Position numbers and translations under genes: made by a program | Notes under the pieces: generated by a model | What the model was told of the DNA's origin: nothing | Seen by the model: only the letters and a program-made list of their open reading frames with translations | The model's database searches: none | DNA from: Camellia lanceoleosa | Taxonomy: Eukaryota; Streptophyta; Magnoliopsida; Ericales; Theaceae | Direction: 5' to 3' | Length of the DNA: 64,000 bases | Assembly (NCBI GenBank): GCA_025200525.1 | Contig: CM045767.1 | Location: forward strand, 10,027,273 to 10,091,272 | Part shown: one piece after another, positions 23,601-35,238 of the stretch | Position numbering within the stretch: the first letter of the stretch is position 1 | How the letters are laid out: each line of letters opens with the position of its first letter

Positions 23601-25637
23601 AATAGTTTTAGCATGTGTCAAGACCATATTGACCAAACATGCAACAAGCATTAAATAAATGTGCAATGGTGGACTTAACCACAATGGGGTAGACCTCAAA
23701 TCCCCCCAAAACAGTGGCAAAATGTGCCCAAAATGGTAGACCAATACTCATGCAAGCATGCAAACGAATGGGCCTAAAACCAAAGCATAAACAAGGGGCT
23801 TTTCACTACCACCAACATGACCATTCATAGCATGTATTAGGCCACCAAAAACAGATCCTTAGCATGCAAAAATACACACACACACCTTGATATGGCAGCC
23901 CCAAAATACCCTAAACATACAAGCATGCATAAGGCATATTCCTAGGCATAAAGGAGCACATCCTTAAAGCATGAAATAGGTCACGTATGCAAACATATAA
24001 ACATGATTTATGGACTGAAATATGATCCTAAGTGATGCCAAATCATGAGGATGGTCTTAGCTAAGCATATTAGAGGCTAATATGCTTAAGGCTTACAAGC
24101 GAAAACACAAAGCCACCATATCAAGCACACCAAACATGGAAAAATCAGTGGCTCACAGCCCTTAAACATGACAAGTCATGACCAAAGACTTCAATAAGCT
24201 AAGCCAAAACATGAAGATATGCAAGGCTAAACATATGACATATCTCTAGGCAAAATGGAGGATTACAAAGCAAGTGTAAAAAGCATGCTAAGGACCACAA
24301 AGCCACTTTTGGACAGAGATGAAATATGATCCAAAACACCCAAAAAAAGCTCTGAAATGGCGCCAAAAATAAGCAAGCATGCATGTTCCCTTTTAAGCCA
24401 AAGACAAAGGCAAAAGAGAGACAAAGGGGAGAGGGGTGTCCCTCCCCTATACAAGACTTCAAACCACCTCCTTTACCACTAAAAACCCACTGGTTTTCAG
24501 TGGTAAAAGGACCCAAAACAACAAGGCAAATAAGGCTCAAAGTAAAGACACCAAATAGGCCAAAATAAGGCCTAAAAGGGTGAGTTTGCACTCAAACCAC
24601 AAAATGACCTTAATGAAAGTTCAAAAGCAAGAAAATCTAAGACTTTTTTCAGTTATACACAAAGCTCAAAACACAAAGAAAGATAGGTAAAAACTTGTTG
24701 CAAAAATGGGGAATCTAAAGTAAAGTGCTCACCCTTGAAGAACACTTGAAGAACAGGTGGTGCAGCCCTCCTCTATTGATCAAAACCAATCCAAAAAATC
24801 AACAAACAACCCTCCAAGTCCCTTAATCTTGAGCTAAGGTGTAATGGTGTGTGTATTGGTGCAAAAGTAAGGTAAAACCACACTTTTAGGCCTAAAAACA
24901 CACACACAAGAGGAGAGGGAGGGAAAATGTAGAGAGAGAGATATATATGGCAGATATATAGATATAGAAGCTCTGGTTTTTGATCAAAAATGGCCAACCT
25001 CTCTCAAAGGGAGAGAGATGGTGCTTATATAGGCCAAGACCAAGCCAAATGACTTAATGGCTAAGCAAAGAGAAAGGTTCAAGGGGGCCAAAAGGGTCTA
25101 GGCTTCTTGGGGAAGCTAAGACAGCTGCCCAAGCTTCTCCAAGAAGCTTGGCCAAAGGTTCAAGCTTCTAGAAGCTTTAGGGGTTCAAAGGTGCAAAGTG
25201 GTCACTCCTGTGCACGGGGATGAGTGATAGTGCATTCCAGCTGGCACAGCTGGCATGCACCATGCCTCAAAGGTTCAAAGGGTGCACGCCGGCCACCAAA
25301 AAGATCATCGGCAGAAAAAAGTGCCGGTCGGCAACATATAATGCCGACCGGCCAAAGATTTTAACAAAACAGTGCCGACGGTACACATATGTGGCCGATG
25401 ATGGTAGGGAAGGGCCAGTGGTGTGTGGGGATGGCCAACAAGCCATTCCCTGCCCTTCAAGACAAAAACACAGGTGTTTGGTGCAAAACCAGACACAAAA
25501 CGGTCGAGTTCGGGGATCTGAGGCGGTAGCGTGGCGAGACCTCTGGGACCTCCAAAGGAACACAAACATGGATAATCACCGAGTGTACACACGGTGACGT
25601 CCAAGTCTTGAGGACGGTCAAAAATGGGGTGTCTACA
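20642..25637 (-). mobile_element. Nested 5-kb solo LTR, TSD CTATT
   Basis: Begins TGTAGACGTCCCC and ends GGGGTGTCTACA, with the perfect 5-bp duplication CTATT at 20637-20641 and 25638-25642. It carries no gag-pol coding. Read on minus it starts TGTAGACACCCCATTTTTGA, a start I associate with long-LTR Tat/Ogre-type elements, whose LTRs reach 5 kb. The simplest reading is a solo LTR left by recombination. A 9-bp tRNA-Arg-type PBS word (GAGTCGCCA on plus, 20837-20845) near one end is unexplained. Open frames at 22.8-25.6 kb lack domains. Confidence 0.65.
21012..22062. mobile_element. Possible LTR fragment nested inside the solo LTR
   Basis: A segment with LTR-like features: plus-strand TATA (AGTATAAATAG, about 21220), a leader-like stretch with CTAGGGTTTGGAAAGG and ACCCTAGCCATGTAATAG, AGTCCCTGTGGATCGATACC (about 21972), and a right end TTCAACGACCCATCA whose inverse starts TGATGGGTCGTTG. 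ATATC occurs at 21007-21011 and again just after 22062 and may be a target duplication, but the left end lacks a TG. Identity and left border are uncertain. Confidence 0.35.
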
Positions 25638-25766
25638 CTATTGTGTTTCTCTTAAATTTTTTCATACCGTTTGGAATGCATGCTCTTAGAACTAACGACT
25701 CGGCTACCCCTTATTCTATCAACTTTTTTTGGCGAGATAACCATCTCGGCCATAGAGTCAAAAATT

Positions 25767-26500
25767 TGTTGGTCCAAATGGCCAACCTCCTTTAATGAGA
25801 TTTTTATCTCGACTAAAGAGTGTAACAAGTTTTGTTGGTCAAGCCTACCAACCTTCATTAGCCTAGAGACTCATCTCAGCTAAAGAGTGCAAACATTTTG
25901 TTGATCAAACCTACCAACCTTCATTGCCCCCAGTTGGGCAAAAAGTCCAGAAAATTTTGTTGGTCAAACCTGCCAACCTTCATTAGCCTAGATACGCATC
26001 TCGGCTAAAGAGTATAAAAATTTTGTTGGTCATATTAGCCTAGATACTCATCTCATCTAAAGAGTGCAAAATTTTGTTGGTCAAGCCTGCTAACCACTTT
26101 GGTCGAGATAACCATCTCGGCTAAAGAATCTGCAAAATGTGTTAGTCAAACGGTCAACCTCCTTTAGCCGAGATATTTATCTCAGCTATATCTCGGCTAA
26201 AGAGTATAACAAGTTTTGTTGGTCAAGCCTGCCAACCTTCTTTAGCCTAGAGACTCATCTCGGCTAAAGAGTGCGAAAATTTTGTTGGTCAAACTTGCCA
26301 ACCTCCTTTAGCCTAAATACTCATCTTGGCTAAAGTGTGCAAAATGTATTGGTCAAACATGCCAACTTTCTTTAGCTTAGATACTTATCTTGGCTAAAAA
26401 GTGCAAAATATGTTGGTCAAGCCTACTAACCTTTTTTAGCCTAGATACTTATCTCCGCTAAAGAGTGCAAAAAATGTCGTTGGTCAAACTTGCCAACCTT
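25767..26500 (-). repeat. About 65-bp tandem repeat, 12 units, in the Tat element
   Basis: The word TTGTTGGTCAA (with variants) recurs at about 25767, 25832, 25898, 25957, 26022, 26073, 26139, 26215, 26282, 26346, 26410 and 26478. Units also share GCCAACCT..TTTAGCC..GATAC.CATCTCGGCTAAAGAGTGCAAAA. It lies just downstream of integrase on the element strand, where Tat/Ogre elements often carry variable minisatellites. The repeats are diverged, so the array is old. Confidence 0.85.
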
Positions 26501-26649
26501 TATTGCCCCCAGTTGGGACAAGAGTGCAAAAAATGTTTACAAACAAAATAAATACAAGTACTGAAAGAAATTATACCCGAAAAAATGTCTACTTGTTTTA
26601 TTTGAATATCAAATAAAGTTATAAGTTTTTAAAGAGCTAAAAATAAAAT

Positions 26650-28020
26650 ACTTTGAGATTGGCCATGTTCCATGGCCTTAGGATAGCTCGGTCGTCCATG
26701 TCTTGGAGGTGGTATGCTCCTTTGCCTGCTAGACCAATCACTTTGTACGACCCCTTCCAGTCGGGTTCCAGTTTGCCATCCCTAGGCACCAAAGTGTTTC
26801 CCATTACTTTGTGTAATACCCAGTCTCCGATCTTGAATTACCTTGGATATACCACCTTGTTGTATTTTCTAGACAATTTCTGTTGATACGAGGTGATATG
26901 TACCAATGCCCTTTCTTTTCTTTCTTCGGCAAGATCTAGCTCCAAGGCTATGGCCTCTCCATTCAATTCTAGATCAAAATTTTCGCTTCTAATAGTAGGG
27001 AGGTCAACTTCCAAGGGGATTACTGCTTTCATAAAGAAAAAGGCGTTGCCGATCGATCGCCTAGGTGTCGTTCGATAAGCCCATAGGACGTGGGGAAGTT
27101 TCGTTGCCCATTTTCCTTTCGGTTTTTCCAGTTTTTTTTTTCTTCAGACCATCTAAGACTACTTTGTTGGAGGTTTCAGCCTGGCCATTAGCTTGAGGGT
27201 ATGCCAGCGTGGAGTTGTAGAATTCTATCTTGTGTTCTTTGCAAAAACCCCTAAAGATTCTTCCATCAAATTGGGTGCCGTTGTTAGATATTAAGGCCTT
27301 GGGAATTCCAAATTGGGTTATGATGTTTTGCTAGACAAACTTCTTGACGTCTTTTTCTTTGATGGATGTGAGCACCTTCACCTCCACCCCCACCTCCACC
27401 CCCACCCACTTTGTGAAGTAGTCCGTTGCCGCAATAAAGAACTTTTTGTTACTCGGCGCAGTTGGGAGTGGTCCCATTATATCTAAGCCCCATATTACAA
27501 AGGGCCAAGAGCTGGTCAAAGGTAGGAGCTCTCTAGTTGGTTGATGGATTAAATGCACGAACTTCTGACATTTCTCGCATTTCTTGGCATACTTTTCTAC
27601 GTTTGCTTACATGTATGGCCACCAATACCCCTGTGAAATAGCTCGGTAGGCCAGAGATCTTCCTCCTTAGTGACTTCCACAAATGCCTTCGTGAATTTCG
27701 AACAATAATGCTTCGACCTTTCTAGAATAGACACACTTCAAGTACGGTCTTGTGAACGACTTTTTGCATAATGCCAGAGATTGAGAGAGCCAAAATAGTT
27801 GTGACTTCGCCCTAATCTTGTTGGCTTCCTTCTTCTCCTCTGGCAAAATGCCATCTTTTAAGAACACCACGATGGGGTCCATCCAAAAGGGACCTAGCTC
27901 GACGCAACATACCTCGACTGCTTTGGGTTTCCCAATGCTCAGCCTTGGCAGGAAGTCCACTAGTAATGGGTATGGGATAGATATATCCGTCATCGACGCA
28001 AAACCGATCAGTTCATCTGC
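26650..28020 (-). pseudogene. Ty3 integrase (broken)
   Basis: Pieces in element order: an N-terminal region with FTRPYLKCVYSRKVEALLFE then HEGICGSH (about 27670-27760); a catalytic core with SSWPFVIWGLDIMGPLPTAP then FIAATDYFTKWVGVE (about 27400-27530); a core end with AVIPLEVDLPTIRSENF (about 26980-27032); and a C-terminal domain with KGSYKVIGLAGKGAYHLQDM (about 26690-26770). Frameshifts and stops separate them. A short in-frame duplication encodes VGVEVGVEVKV at about 27380-27420, where relatives have one copy. The role was strand transfer of retroelement cDNA into host DNA; this copy cannot be functional. Confidence 0.8.
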
Positions 28021-28281
28021 CTTGCTATTTTCTTCTTAGCCGATTCGCTCTATCATCATAACTTCGAACTTCATGATCTCCTTTTTAACCAACTCTTGGT
28101 ACTCGGCCATTCTATCATCCTTCGCTTTATAATCGCCCGAAATTTGGTTAACCACAAGTTGGAAGTTGCTATATACTATCAGTTCGGTGGCCTTCATTTG
28201 GCAGGCTGACTAAAAACCGGCTAACAATGCTTCATACTCCGTCTCATTGTTGGATACTGAAAAACCAAGGTTGATAGCCTG

Positions 28282-29250
28282 TTAAATGGTCAAGCCATCT
28301 GGCGAGAAGAGGACTATCCCAAGTCCAGCCCCATGCTTGTTGGACGCTCCATCCACAAAGAGCTTCCACATTTCTCCTACGAATAGTTTCCAGCAAGTGG
28401 AGAGATCTGAGGACGCTTTAGGATCAGGGACGTTGACGGTGGCCCCCTCTAAGTTTTTGTCTGTTGTCAGGTTTTGATCCTTACTGTCTGACTGCCTTGG
28501 TTTTTCACTTTCAGGCGTGTCCTTACTTATTGTTGTGTGGCTTGCTCTTTCCTCGCCTAGCAATGAGCTGTTGGCACTAGTGGACGACGCAACCATTGTA
28601 AGGCTAAATGGTTCACTGTGCAATTGAGCGACTTGCTGCGGGGGCTGCGCTATTCCTGCAACACTTTCCCCCCTCTGCTCGGTTGCCTCGATCAAGTCGA
28701 TCGGGCAAACATAATGACTTCCTAGAGCAAACTCGACCACGAAGTTTGCTAAAGCTTGGGCCTTTATCATGATTCTTGGTTGGAACCTAATATCGAACTG
28801 TCCTAACTCCACGACCCACTTTAATATTCACCTAGAAAAATCCGCTCTCTCAAAGACGGCCTTTAAAGGGAATGTTGTTAGTATGATCACAGTGTGTGCA
28901 TGGAAGTAATGCGACAATTTTCTTGAAGCCATCATCAAGGCTAAAGCCAACTTCTCTAACGGCAAGTACCTCGTTTTGGCGCCTACCTCGTTTCGGCGCC
29001 CAGCAATGTCTTACTCACATAAAAGATAGGCAAGTACTGTATTCCCTCGACGCGCACCAATATTGCGCTAACTGCGTACTGAGAAACTGCTAAATAAAGA
29101 AAAAGTTCCTCTACTGGCATTGGGGTTTCCAATAGTGGTGGAGAGGTCACATATTCTTTTAAGCTCTCCAGAGGTCGGTCGCTTTCGTCATCCCACTCAA
29201 ACTTGGTCTTAAGTGCCTGGAAAAACAGTCAACACTTGTCTGACAACTGA
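28282..29250 (-). pseudogene. Ty3 RNase H region with second archaeal-type RNase H (broken)
   Basis: Following RT on the minus strand. The 3' part of the RT-linked RNase H reads LGQFDIRFQPRIMIKAQALA at about 28740-28812. A linker then leads into WKLFVDGASNKHGAGLGIVL at about 28300-28370, the DGA...G.G start of an archaeal-type RNase H. A duplicated RNase H is diagnostic for the Tat lineage. RNase H degrades the RNA strand of the RNA:DNA hybrid. A stop just after SPDGLTI and others upstream break the frame. Confidence 0.75.
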
Positions 29251-29258
29251 CTTATAAA

Positions 29259-30143
29259 TCAGTTTAGCATAGCAACTAGCCCCATGAGATGCTGTACTTC
29301 CATGGTTGTGTTAGGCCTCTCTAGATCCTGAATGGCTTTGATCTGAGAAGGATCGACTTCTATACCTTGATTGGTCACTAGGCAGCTGAGAAATTTACCT
29401 AACCCCACGCTAAACGTGCATTTGGATGCGTTCAATCGCAGCTTGTGGGTTTTTAACATTTGAAACATCTCAGGTAGGTTATTGAGATGGTCTCCTTCGT
29501 TTTTGCTCTTGACCACCATGTCGTCTATGTAAACTTCCATTGTTCTGCTTAACAATGGCTCGAACATTTTGGCGATCATTAGTTAGAACGTTGCCCCTGC
29601 ATTTTTTAGGCCAAAGGGCATGACCTTGTAGCAATACAATCCCTTAGGTGTTGTAAAGGATGTGACTTCTTGGTCCGGTACATACATAGCGATCTAATGG
29701 TATCCATGATACGTATCAAGAAAACTAAGTTGATTGTGACCTACAATTAGGTCCATCAGTTGGTCTATCCGCGGTAGATGAAAACTGTCCTTTGGGCATG
29801 GTTTATTAATTGTCTTGTAGTCCATACACACATGCCACTTCCCGTTCTTCTTTGGCACTACCATGGTGTTGGAGTTCCACTTGGAATAGTAAACCTCTCT
29901 GATTGCCCTTGCCTTCAGCAGGTTTCCTACTTCCTCCGCAACCATCTCGGTGTGGTAAAGTGCCGATCGACGAGTTCGATGTATAATTGGTTTGGCGGTT
30001 GGGTGGACATTAAGTTGATGGCAGGTGAAAGTTGGATCAATGCCAGCCATGTCATACGGTGTCCAGGCGAACACTTCGATGTTAGAGATCAAGAATTCCA
30101 TGATCTCTATTCTCTTGGTGCTAGACAAGGAAGAACCACGCAA
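29259..30143 (-). pseudogene. Ty3 reverse transcriptase (broken)
   Basis: RT blocks on minus: IHRTRRSALYHTEMVAEEV, VPKKNGKWHVCMDYKTINK then CPKDSFHLPRIDQLMD, and FLDTYHGYH (29694-30143). After a break, [12 protein letters not shown] (29259-29579) contains the catalytic YxDD as YIDD, followed by [19 protein letters not shown]. The FLD(A)YSGYH motif is changed to FLDTYHGYH. A stop (TAG) and frame changes lie between the pieces. The enzyme copied element RNA to DNA. Order and spacing are normal for Ty3/gypsy. Confidence 0.88.
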
Positions 30144-30631
30144 AAAGAACTTCTCTGGGACCTTTTGTCAACTTTTACCTTCACCAGATCTTCTACTGCT
30201 TTCTGTTCGGCTAGCTTGCCGACATCCGTGAATAGTTCATTACTCTCCAGTTGCTCTACCATCTGCATGAAACCTTTGGCAGCTTGGTTGCTGTTCATCG
30301 TCACGAAGCATTGCTTGGACATGATTTGGTCTCTCAAGATTTCTTCAATCACTCCCGCTTCGTTAAGGAATCACATCACCTGATGGTAGGTTAACGCTAC
30401 CGTTCTCATGGCAGGCAACCATGCACTCCCTAAAATAATATTGTAAGTAGAAGGGACTTTCAGCACCCAGAATTCCATTTGTTTCGTCATCGTCCCAACT
30501 TTGACTGGCAAAATTATCTTGCTAACCAGTTATTTTGGCATAGAGTTGAAACCGACCAAGGGAGATGTCACGGGCGTTAAGTCTTGATCCTCCAATTGAA
30601 GCTGCTTAAAGGTCTCACAGTACATTATCTC

Positions 30632-30850
30632 TCACGAGCTCCCTTGGTCTATCAAGATCTGTTTGATGTCAAAATTTTTGACACACAGAGTCACCACTAG
30701 CGCATCGTTGTACGGGCTTTGCAACCTTGCTAACTCCCTGTCACAGAAGGTGATGATGTTTTTCGCTTCCGTCTTTCCTTTTTTCACGGTAGGTTGCACA
30801 CTTAGTACTTCTCTCATGTGCTCCGCCTTCTTGATCATCCCACTAAGCAC
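30632..30850 (-). pseudogene. Retroelement aspartic protease fragment
   Basis: A 72-residue piece containing SPYNDALVVTLCVKNFDIKQ followed by ILIDQGSS. In Tat elements the active site is normally DTGSS, so the second residue is changed to Gln and a stop follows directly after GSS. The protease would process Gag-Pol. It lies between gag and RT as expected. Confidence 0.7.
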
Positions 30851-31240
30851 TCAAACTCGCTTAGGCTTAATGATCCCATGAATCACGTTGATCAAGCCTT
30901 TAGAAGGTCCTTTAATTGGCTTCCCGTCTGGCCCGTTGCGGTCCGGGGCTACTGGCCGAGCTCCATTTTCAATATACTAGTCTAAGTGGCCCATGGCCAC
31001 CAACTTTTCCAGATGCTACCTCAGTGGCATACAATTTTCAGTTCGGTGCCCCACATCATCATGGAAGGTGCACCGATATCTATCATTGTAGCCCCTTTGC
31101 GCCTCTCCCAACTTAGCTGGCCGCTAAACGAAGGGTTCGTCGTATATCTCGCTAAGAATTCGGTAGACAAGCTTCTTGAATACCATGGTGATTGCAGTAC
31201 GAACTTTCAACCTCCTTGCCTAGGAGTCCTCACCGTTTGG

Positions 31241-32641
31241 TCATCTGCCTCGACCGTTTTTGTTTGGTCGGTCCTCCTGGCTGACCGTGTTAACTTTTGC
31301 CACAGGCTTCTTGTTTGACATCACTGTTGTGCCGGACTTTGCCTTGGCGTAAGCGTCATCTTCGTCTATTTTGATATGCTGGTATACTTTCTCTATCAAG
31401 GCTTCCATTGTGAAGGGTGGTGTCATTGTCATTGAATCCCTCAATTTATGGCTTATCGGCAAACCCCGTTTACACTGTGCGATAGCTAGGTTGGTGGGAC
31501 AATTGCCTATCTGTATAAAGGTCTCCCAATACCTATTGTTATAAGTCTTCAATGTTTCTTTCTCACCCATGTCAATGGCGAGCAGCTGGTCTATCTCGAC
31601 CGGAGTTTTGGTGTTTATCTTGAACCTAGTGACAAACGCCTCCGCCAGTTGTGCCCATGAAGCGATGCTACATTCTGACAACCTTTCAAATCAAGTCAAG
31701 CCCAAGTCGCCTAAGCTTGATGGAAACAAGATATATATTAGAGCCTCGTTCCGTCGATGTATGGCCATAACCTAGCGAAAATGCATGTAGGGGTCTGACT
31801 TCCCTTCATAAGTTGTGAACTTAGGCTGGTTGAAGCCCAAGGGTAACGGTGCGTTCTTTATCGCCGAAATGAATAGCGAGCTATGTAACCTTGCTAACGC
31901 CTTGTCCGCTGGTTTGTAAGCAAGGTGCGATATTAGCATTCCAACCTCGACACTTCCATGTGTTCAAGGAGCCAGCCGTTATAGAGCAGAGACCCTTTAG
32001 GGGTCGTATGCCTGGGCATCTTCTCTCCTTTGAGTCCTTTCTTCTAGCACGATCCGCAAGTCCACCAACCTAGGAAACTCAGAGTGCTGAGAAGTGGTTT
32101 GATATGTATGGGAGGGTCGATAATTGTTTCCCTCCGTGTAAGATCTTTCAGTCCTCGTTCTCTTAGACCTGGAGTAACGAGTCTTGAAGGTTCTTGATTG
32201 TGTGTCCCCTATCTTAAGGCTTCTACATTTAGATTGTGATGGTGTGACTCGTTTGTCACGATTCCCTGAGTGGCAAGAACACGTTCTGCCTTCATGAATC
32301 TCTTCCCTTTCCAACTCTTTGCCTTTCATCTGGCACTTCATGATCTCCATGCCAGCCGCCATCCTCCTTATCAATTTGTTTTGTTCTTTCACGCGATCCT
32401 CCAAAACTTGAGAATCCACCCTTTGTCTCTATCCATTTGGGCTTTGAGAACAACGAGGACTTGAGCCCCGTTTTTCTCGCGTAACTCTCCATAGGTTCCA
32501 TCCTTGGGGATCTAATTCTGCCATGGGCAAAATAAAAGGCAATCCTTGCACCTCATGTCCCCTTTTGGAGTTTGTCCATCGATAACAAACTGAGACAAGT
32601 CTTCGTTGTGCGCCATTGACCTTAGTTGAAGTAAAACTCAA
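31241..32641 (-). pseudogene. Tat-element gag (broken)
   Basis: The best piece (31241-31681, 146 residues) has the gag core WAQLAEAFVTRFKINTKTPV and LKTYNNRYWETFIQI, with ALIEKVYQHIKIDEDDAYAK downstream. Upstream, 31997-32419 gives a basic, Arg/Ser-rich stretch and a start near 32641 follows the LTR by about 45 nt. Frameshifts separate the parts. Gag would form the retroelement particle. Confidence 0.75.
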
Positions 32642-32668
32642 TCAAAAGGTTTGTTCTCTGTGATTGCT

Positions 32669-32687
32669 TCTCACAAACGGTGTTAAT
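32669..32687 (-). other. Decayed primer-binding site
   Basis: Directly inside the 5' LTR on the element strand the sequence reads ATTAACACCGTTTGTGAGAA. Related plant Ty3 elements carry TTGGCGCCGT here. The differences (GGCGCC to AACACC) are all G-to-A, as expected from deamination of methylated cytosines on the other strand. The assignment rests on position and partial match. Confidence 0.45.
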
Positions 32688-33058
32688 TGTACGAACACGA
32701 AATAATCTTCTCATAGAATCTTAAGTTTGCACTCATCCGAACGTCATTGTTTTACTACTTGAAAACACAAACGTGAGCTAGCCAGCGAGTGTGTGCCGGA
32801 AACCTCTTCGATGCCTAAGTCAACAAATAGACAATAAACAATAAGCTCTGTGTATTTGTGAAAAGAATTACAATACATGTCCATAGGTTCTGTCATGAGC
32901 TTTTATATATTTTGCCCAGCATAATCTTAGTAAGACTCTAACTCTCCTTAGCAGAGTCCCCCTAGGAATCACATTCCCAAGAATAATGCCTATCCTGATA
33001 ACACCCTTCTCGCTACCAACCAAGTGAGATGACTTAAACCTTTTACCTTGGCAGGCGT

Positions 33059-35238
33059 TGTAACGCCCTGTAAATAAACCCATAAACCATACAATCTTAA
33101 CATGCTTAGACATAAAAGAACAAAGCATAATTACATTTCATCAGAATATTCATTACAAAATGTATTACATGTTGACAACAAAAGTAAATGCCCCACGGGC
33201 TTACAACTTTCCAAGCCAACACTTGGTTACAAAAAAAAGAGAGTACTAACTCTACACGAAATAAGCCCTTGGCTTGATATACATGTAATACACAAAAATA
33301 AACAAAAGAGTCTTCAACTCCTACAACCATCCAAGCTATGAGCTCGGAGGCGGCATACTGCCTGAACCTGAAAATGATGTCCTATATAGGGTAAGCCAAC
33401 GCCTAGTAGAGATATGCTAAACATAATATGGGCAATAACTAAAACATTAGCATTTGATAAATGTTTAACTCGCATGAATCAATCCTTAACCCATTTCAAT
33501 CACATGACAAATGTGTCCATGTTCATTCCATTTTCCATTTCTTATTCAATTTCTCAATTCATAATCCTGGCTCAGAATCTGACCATATACTTTAAATGAG
33601 ATTACATCTCATATCAATAATTCTTCAATTTCAACAATTCAAATGAGATAACAATTCATATCAAAACACTTCCATGAGCCTCAACAGATACACATATTTG
33701 CTGTATCAATAGCACATAAAACACTTTCATACTTCACAAATGATACACAGATTTGCTATATCAATAATTCAATAGATACACATATTTTCCGTATCAATGG
33801 AGTCCATCTCCTATCTCCTCCCAAATAACATCCGGTTTAGGAGTCCATCCCCTATCTTCCCCTAAACCGTGGAGTACATCCCCTATCTCCTCCCATACAA
33901 TACAATGTATATAAACACATATTATATACATAATCAATCAATACATAAATTTGATGTATTATCCCAACCGTCATATTCGATGACATATTCAACTAATTAG
34001 TTTTAGTTTGCCTAATCATCATGCATTGTCTACAACAATCAAGACTATCTTCCACTGATAGCCCAAAGTAATTATTTCTAAACATAAAATAATTACATCA
34101 ATAGATAATTTACCAACAATTTTCAAAGGTGAGTGATTAATAAATCCAACTCCACTATTCCATCTCATAATGAGCCAATTTCATTATTTCCAACTCAATT
34201 TTATATTTCCATAATAATTGTCATTAATTACACTAATGACCCAAATATACCCAAACATGGCATTTTTTCCTTTTTCTTAATATTGACCCAAAGGCCCAAA
34301 TATTACCAACAACATCAATAACCTCCTTTTTAGACCCAAAACACATAAGTTTGAATCAAAAGAACAAAACTCTACTTTCCAATATAACACATTACAAACC
34401 CTAACTTTCCAAACCAAACCATTTATACAAAAAGCTCAACGTTTAGGTTAAAGATCATAAAGATGAGTAGGAATCCCTACCTCAAATTCGGAGCTCAAAG
34501 GGAGAAGATAAAGAATTTCGAGATGCTCCAAATCCTAAGATTTCCGGATCAAAATGTAGCCCACACCAAGATCAACACTTTTAGTAAAGGCTCAAGGGTA
34601 GGAGATCACTCTAACTAGATCAAATCCTAGAGAGAATGTGAGGTTTTAGAGAGAGAAGCTCTCCAATAGAGGTTTTGAAAAAGTAAGAGAGAGAAAGGAA
34701 ATCAAAAAGTGATCCAAAAAGTCAAAACTCGGACTAATATAAAAGTCGCCCCGCTCGAGCGTGGAAACTCCCGCTTGAGCGTTAGACACAGACTTACACT
34801 CGAGCGTGAAAAGCGCCACTCGAGCGTCGATTGCACACCTGCAGAAGTTTTGCAGACATGGTCCCCTCTCGAGCGTCAAACTCCTCGCTCGAGCGGAGGA
34901 ACAAAAATCAAAGAGTCACGCTCGAGCGTACGAAGACCTGCAGAGAAAATACTGGGAGATGAAAATTCACGCTCGAGCGTCAAAATGCCCGCTCGAGTGG
35001 AGAAACAACAACAAAGGGCCTGCTTTCGGCGTCAAAAGCCCTTTCGGCGTGAAGGCCAATGCATGCGGGCATCAACTTTTGGTTCCAAAGCACAACCAAC
35101 CTATTTCAAACCTGCCCAACACAACCCAAGACTCAAATACAAGGAGTAAGGGAAAGAAATGAGAATGAGACAACCACAACCACAGAACCAAGTCCGGAAT
35201 ACAATATACAAAGGAAAGGAAAACTGGGATCGCTATAA
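33059..35238 (-). mobile_element. Solo LTR (2.2 kb) nested in the Tat 5' LTR
   Basis: Interrupts the LTR after GGCGT (33054-33058). The other flank reads AACGT (35239-35243), a possible decayed 5-bp duplication. The left end TGTAACGCCC and the right end, inverse TATAGCGATCC, can be read as TGTAACG...CGTTACA termini with mutations. On the minus strand a TATA-like TTTTATATTAG (about 34735) precedes a CT-rich leader, so transcription would run leftward. No coding is seen. LTRs of 2-3 kb are typical of Tekay/Del-type chromoviruses; the family call is tentative. Confidence 0.55.
34754..34997 (-). promoter_or_regulatory. Cluster of nine CGCTCGAGCG-type palindromes in LTR U3
   Basis: CTCGAG (one as CTTGAG) occurs at 34754, 34774, 34799, 34819, 34868, 34888, 34921, 34972 and 34992. 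Four pairs have exactly 20-bp spacing. The cluster lies just upstream, on the minus strand, of the TATA-like site of the solo LTR, where U3 enhancer repeats are expected. The binding protein is unknown. Confidence 0.55.

Noticed and set aside
24199..24591. A 130-codon minus-strand frame inside the 5-kb solo LTR
   Set aside because: Phe/Cys/Leu-rich composition, no domain, lies in non-coding LTR sequence.
25767..26500. Possible CRISPR-like array
   Set aside because: Repeats are contiguous, degenerate and eukaryotic, in a retrotransposon; there are no unique spacers or cas genes.
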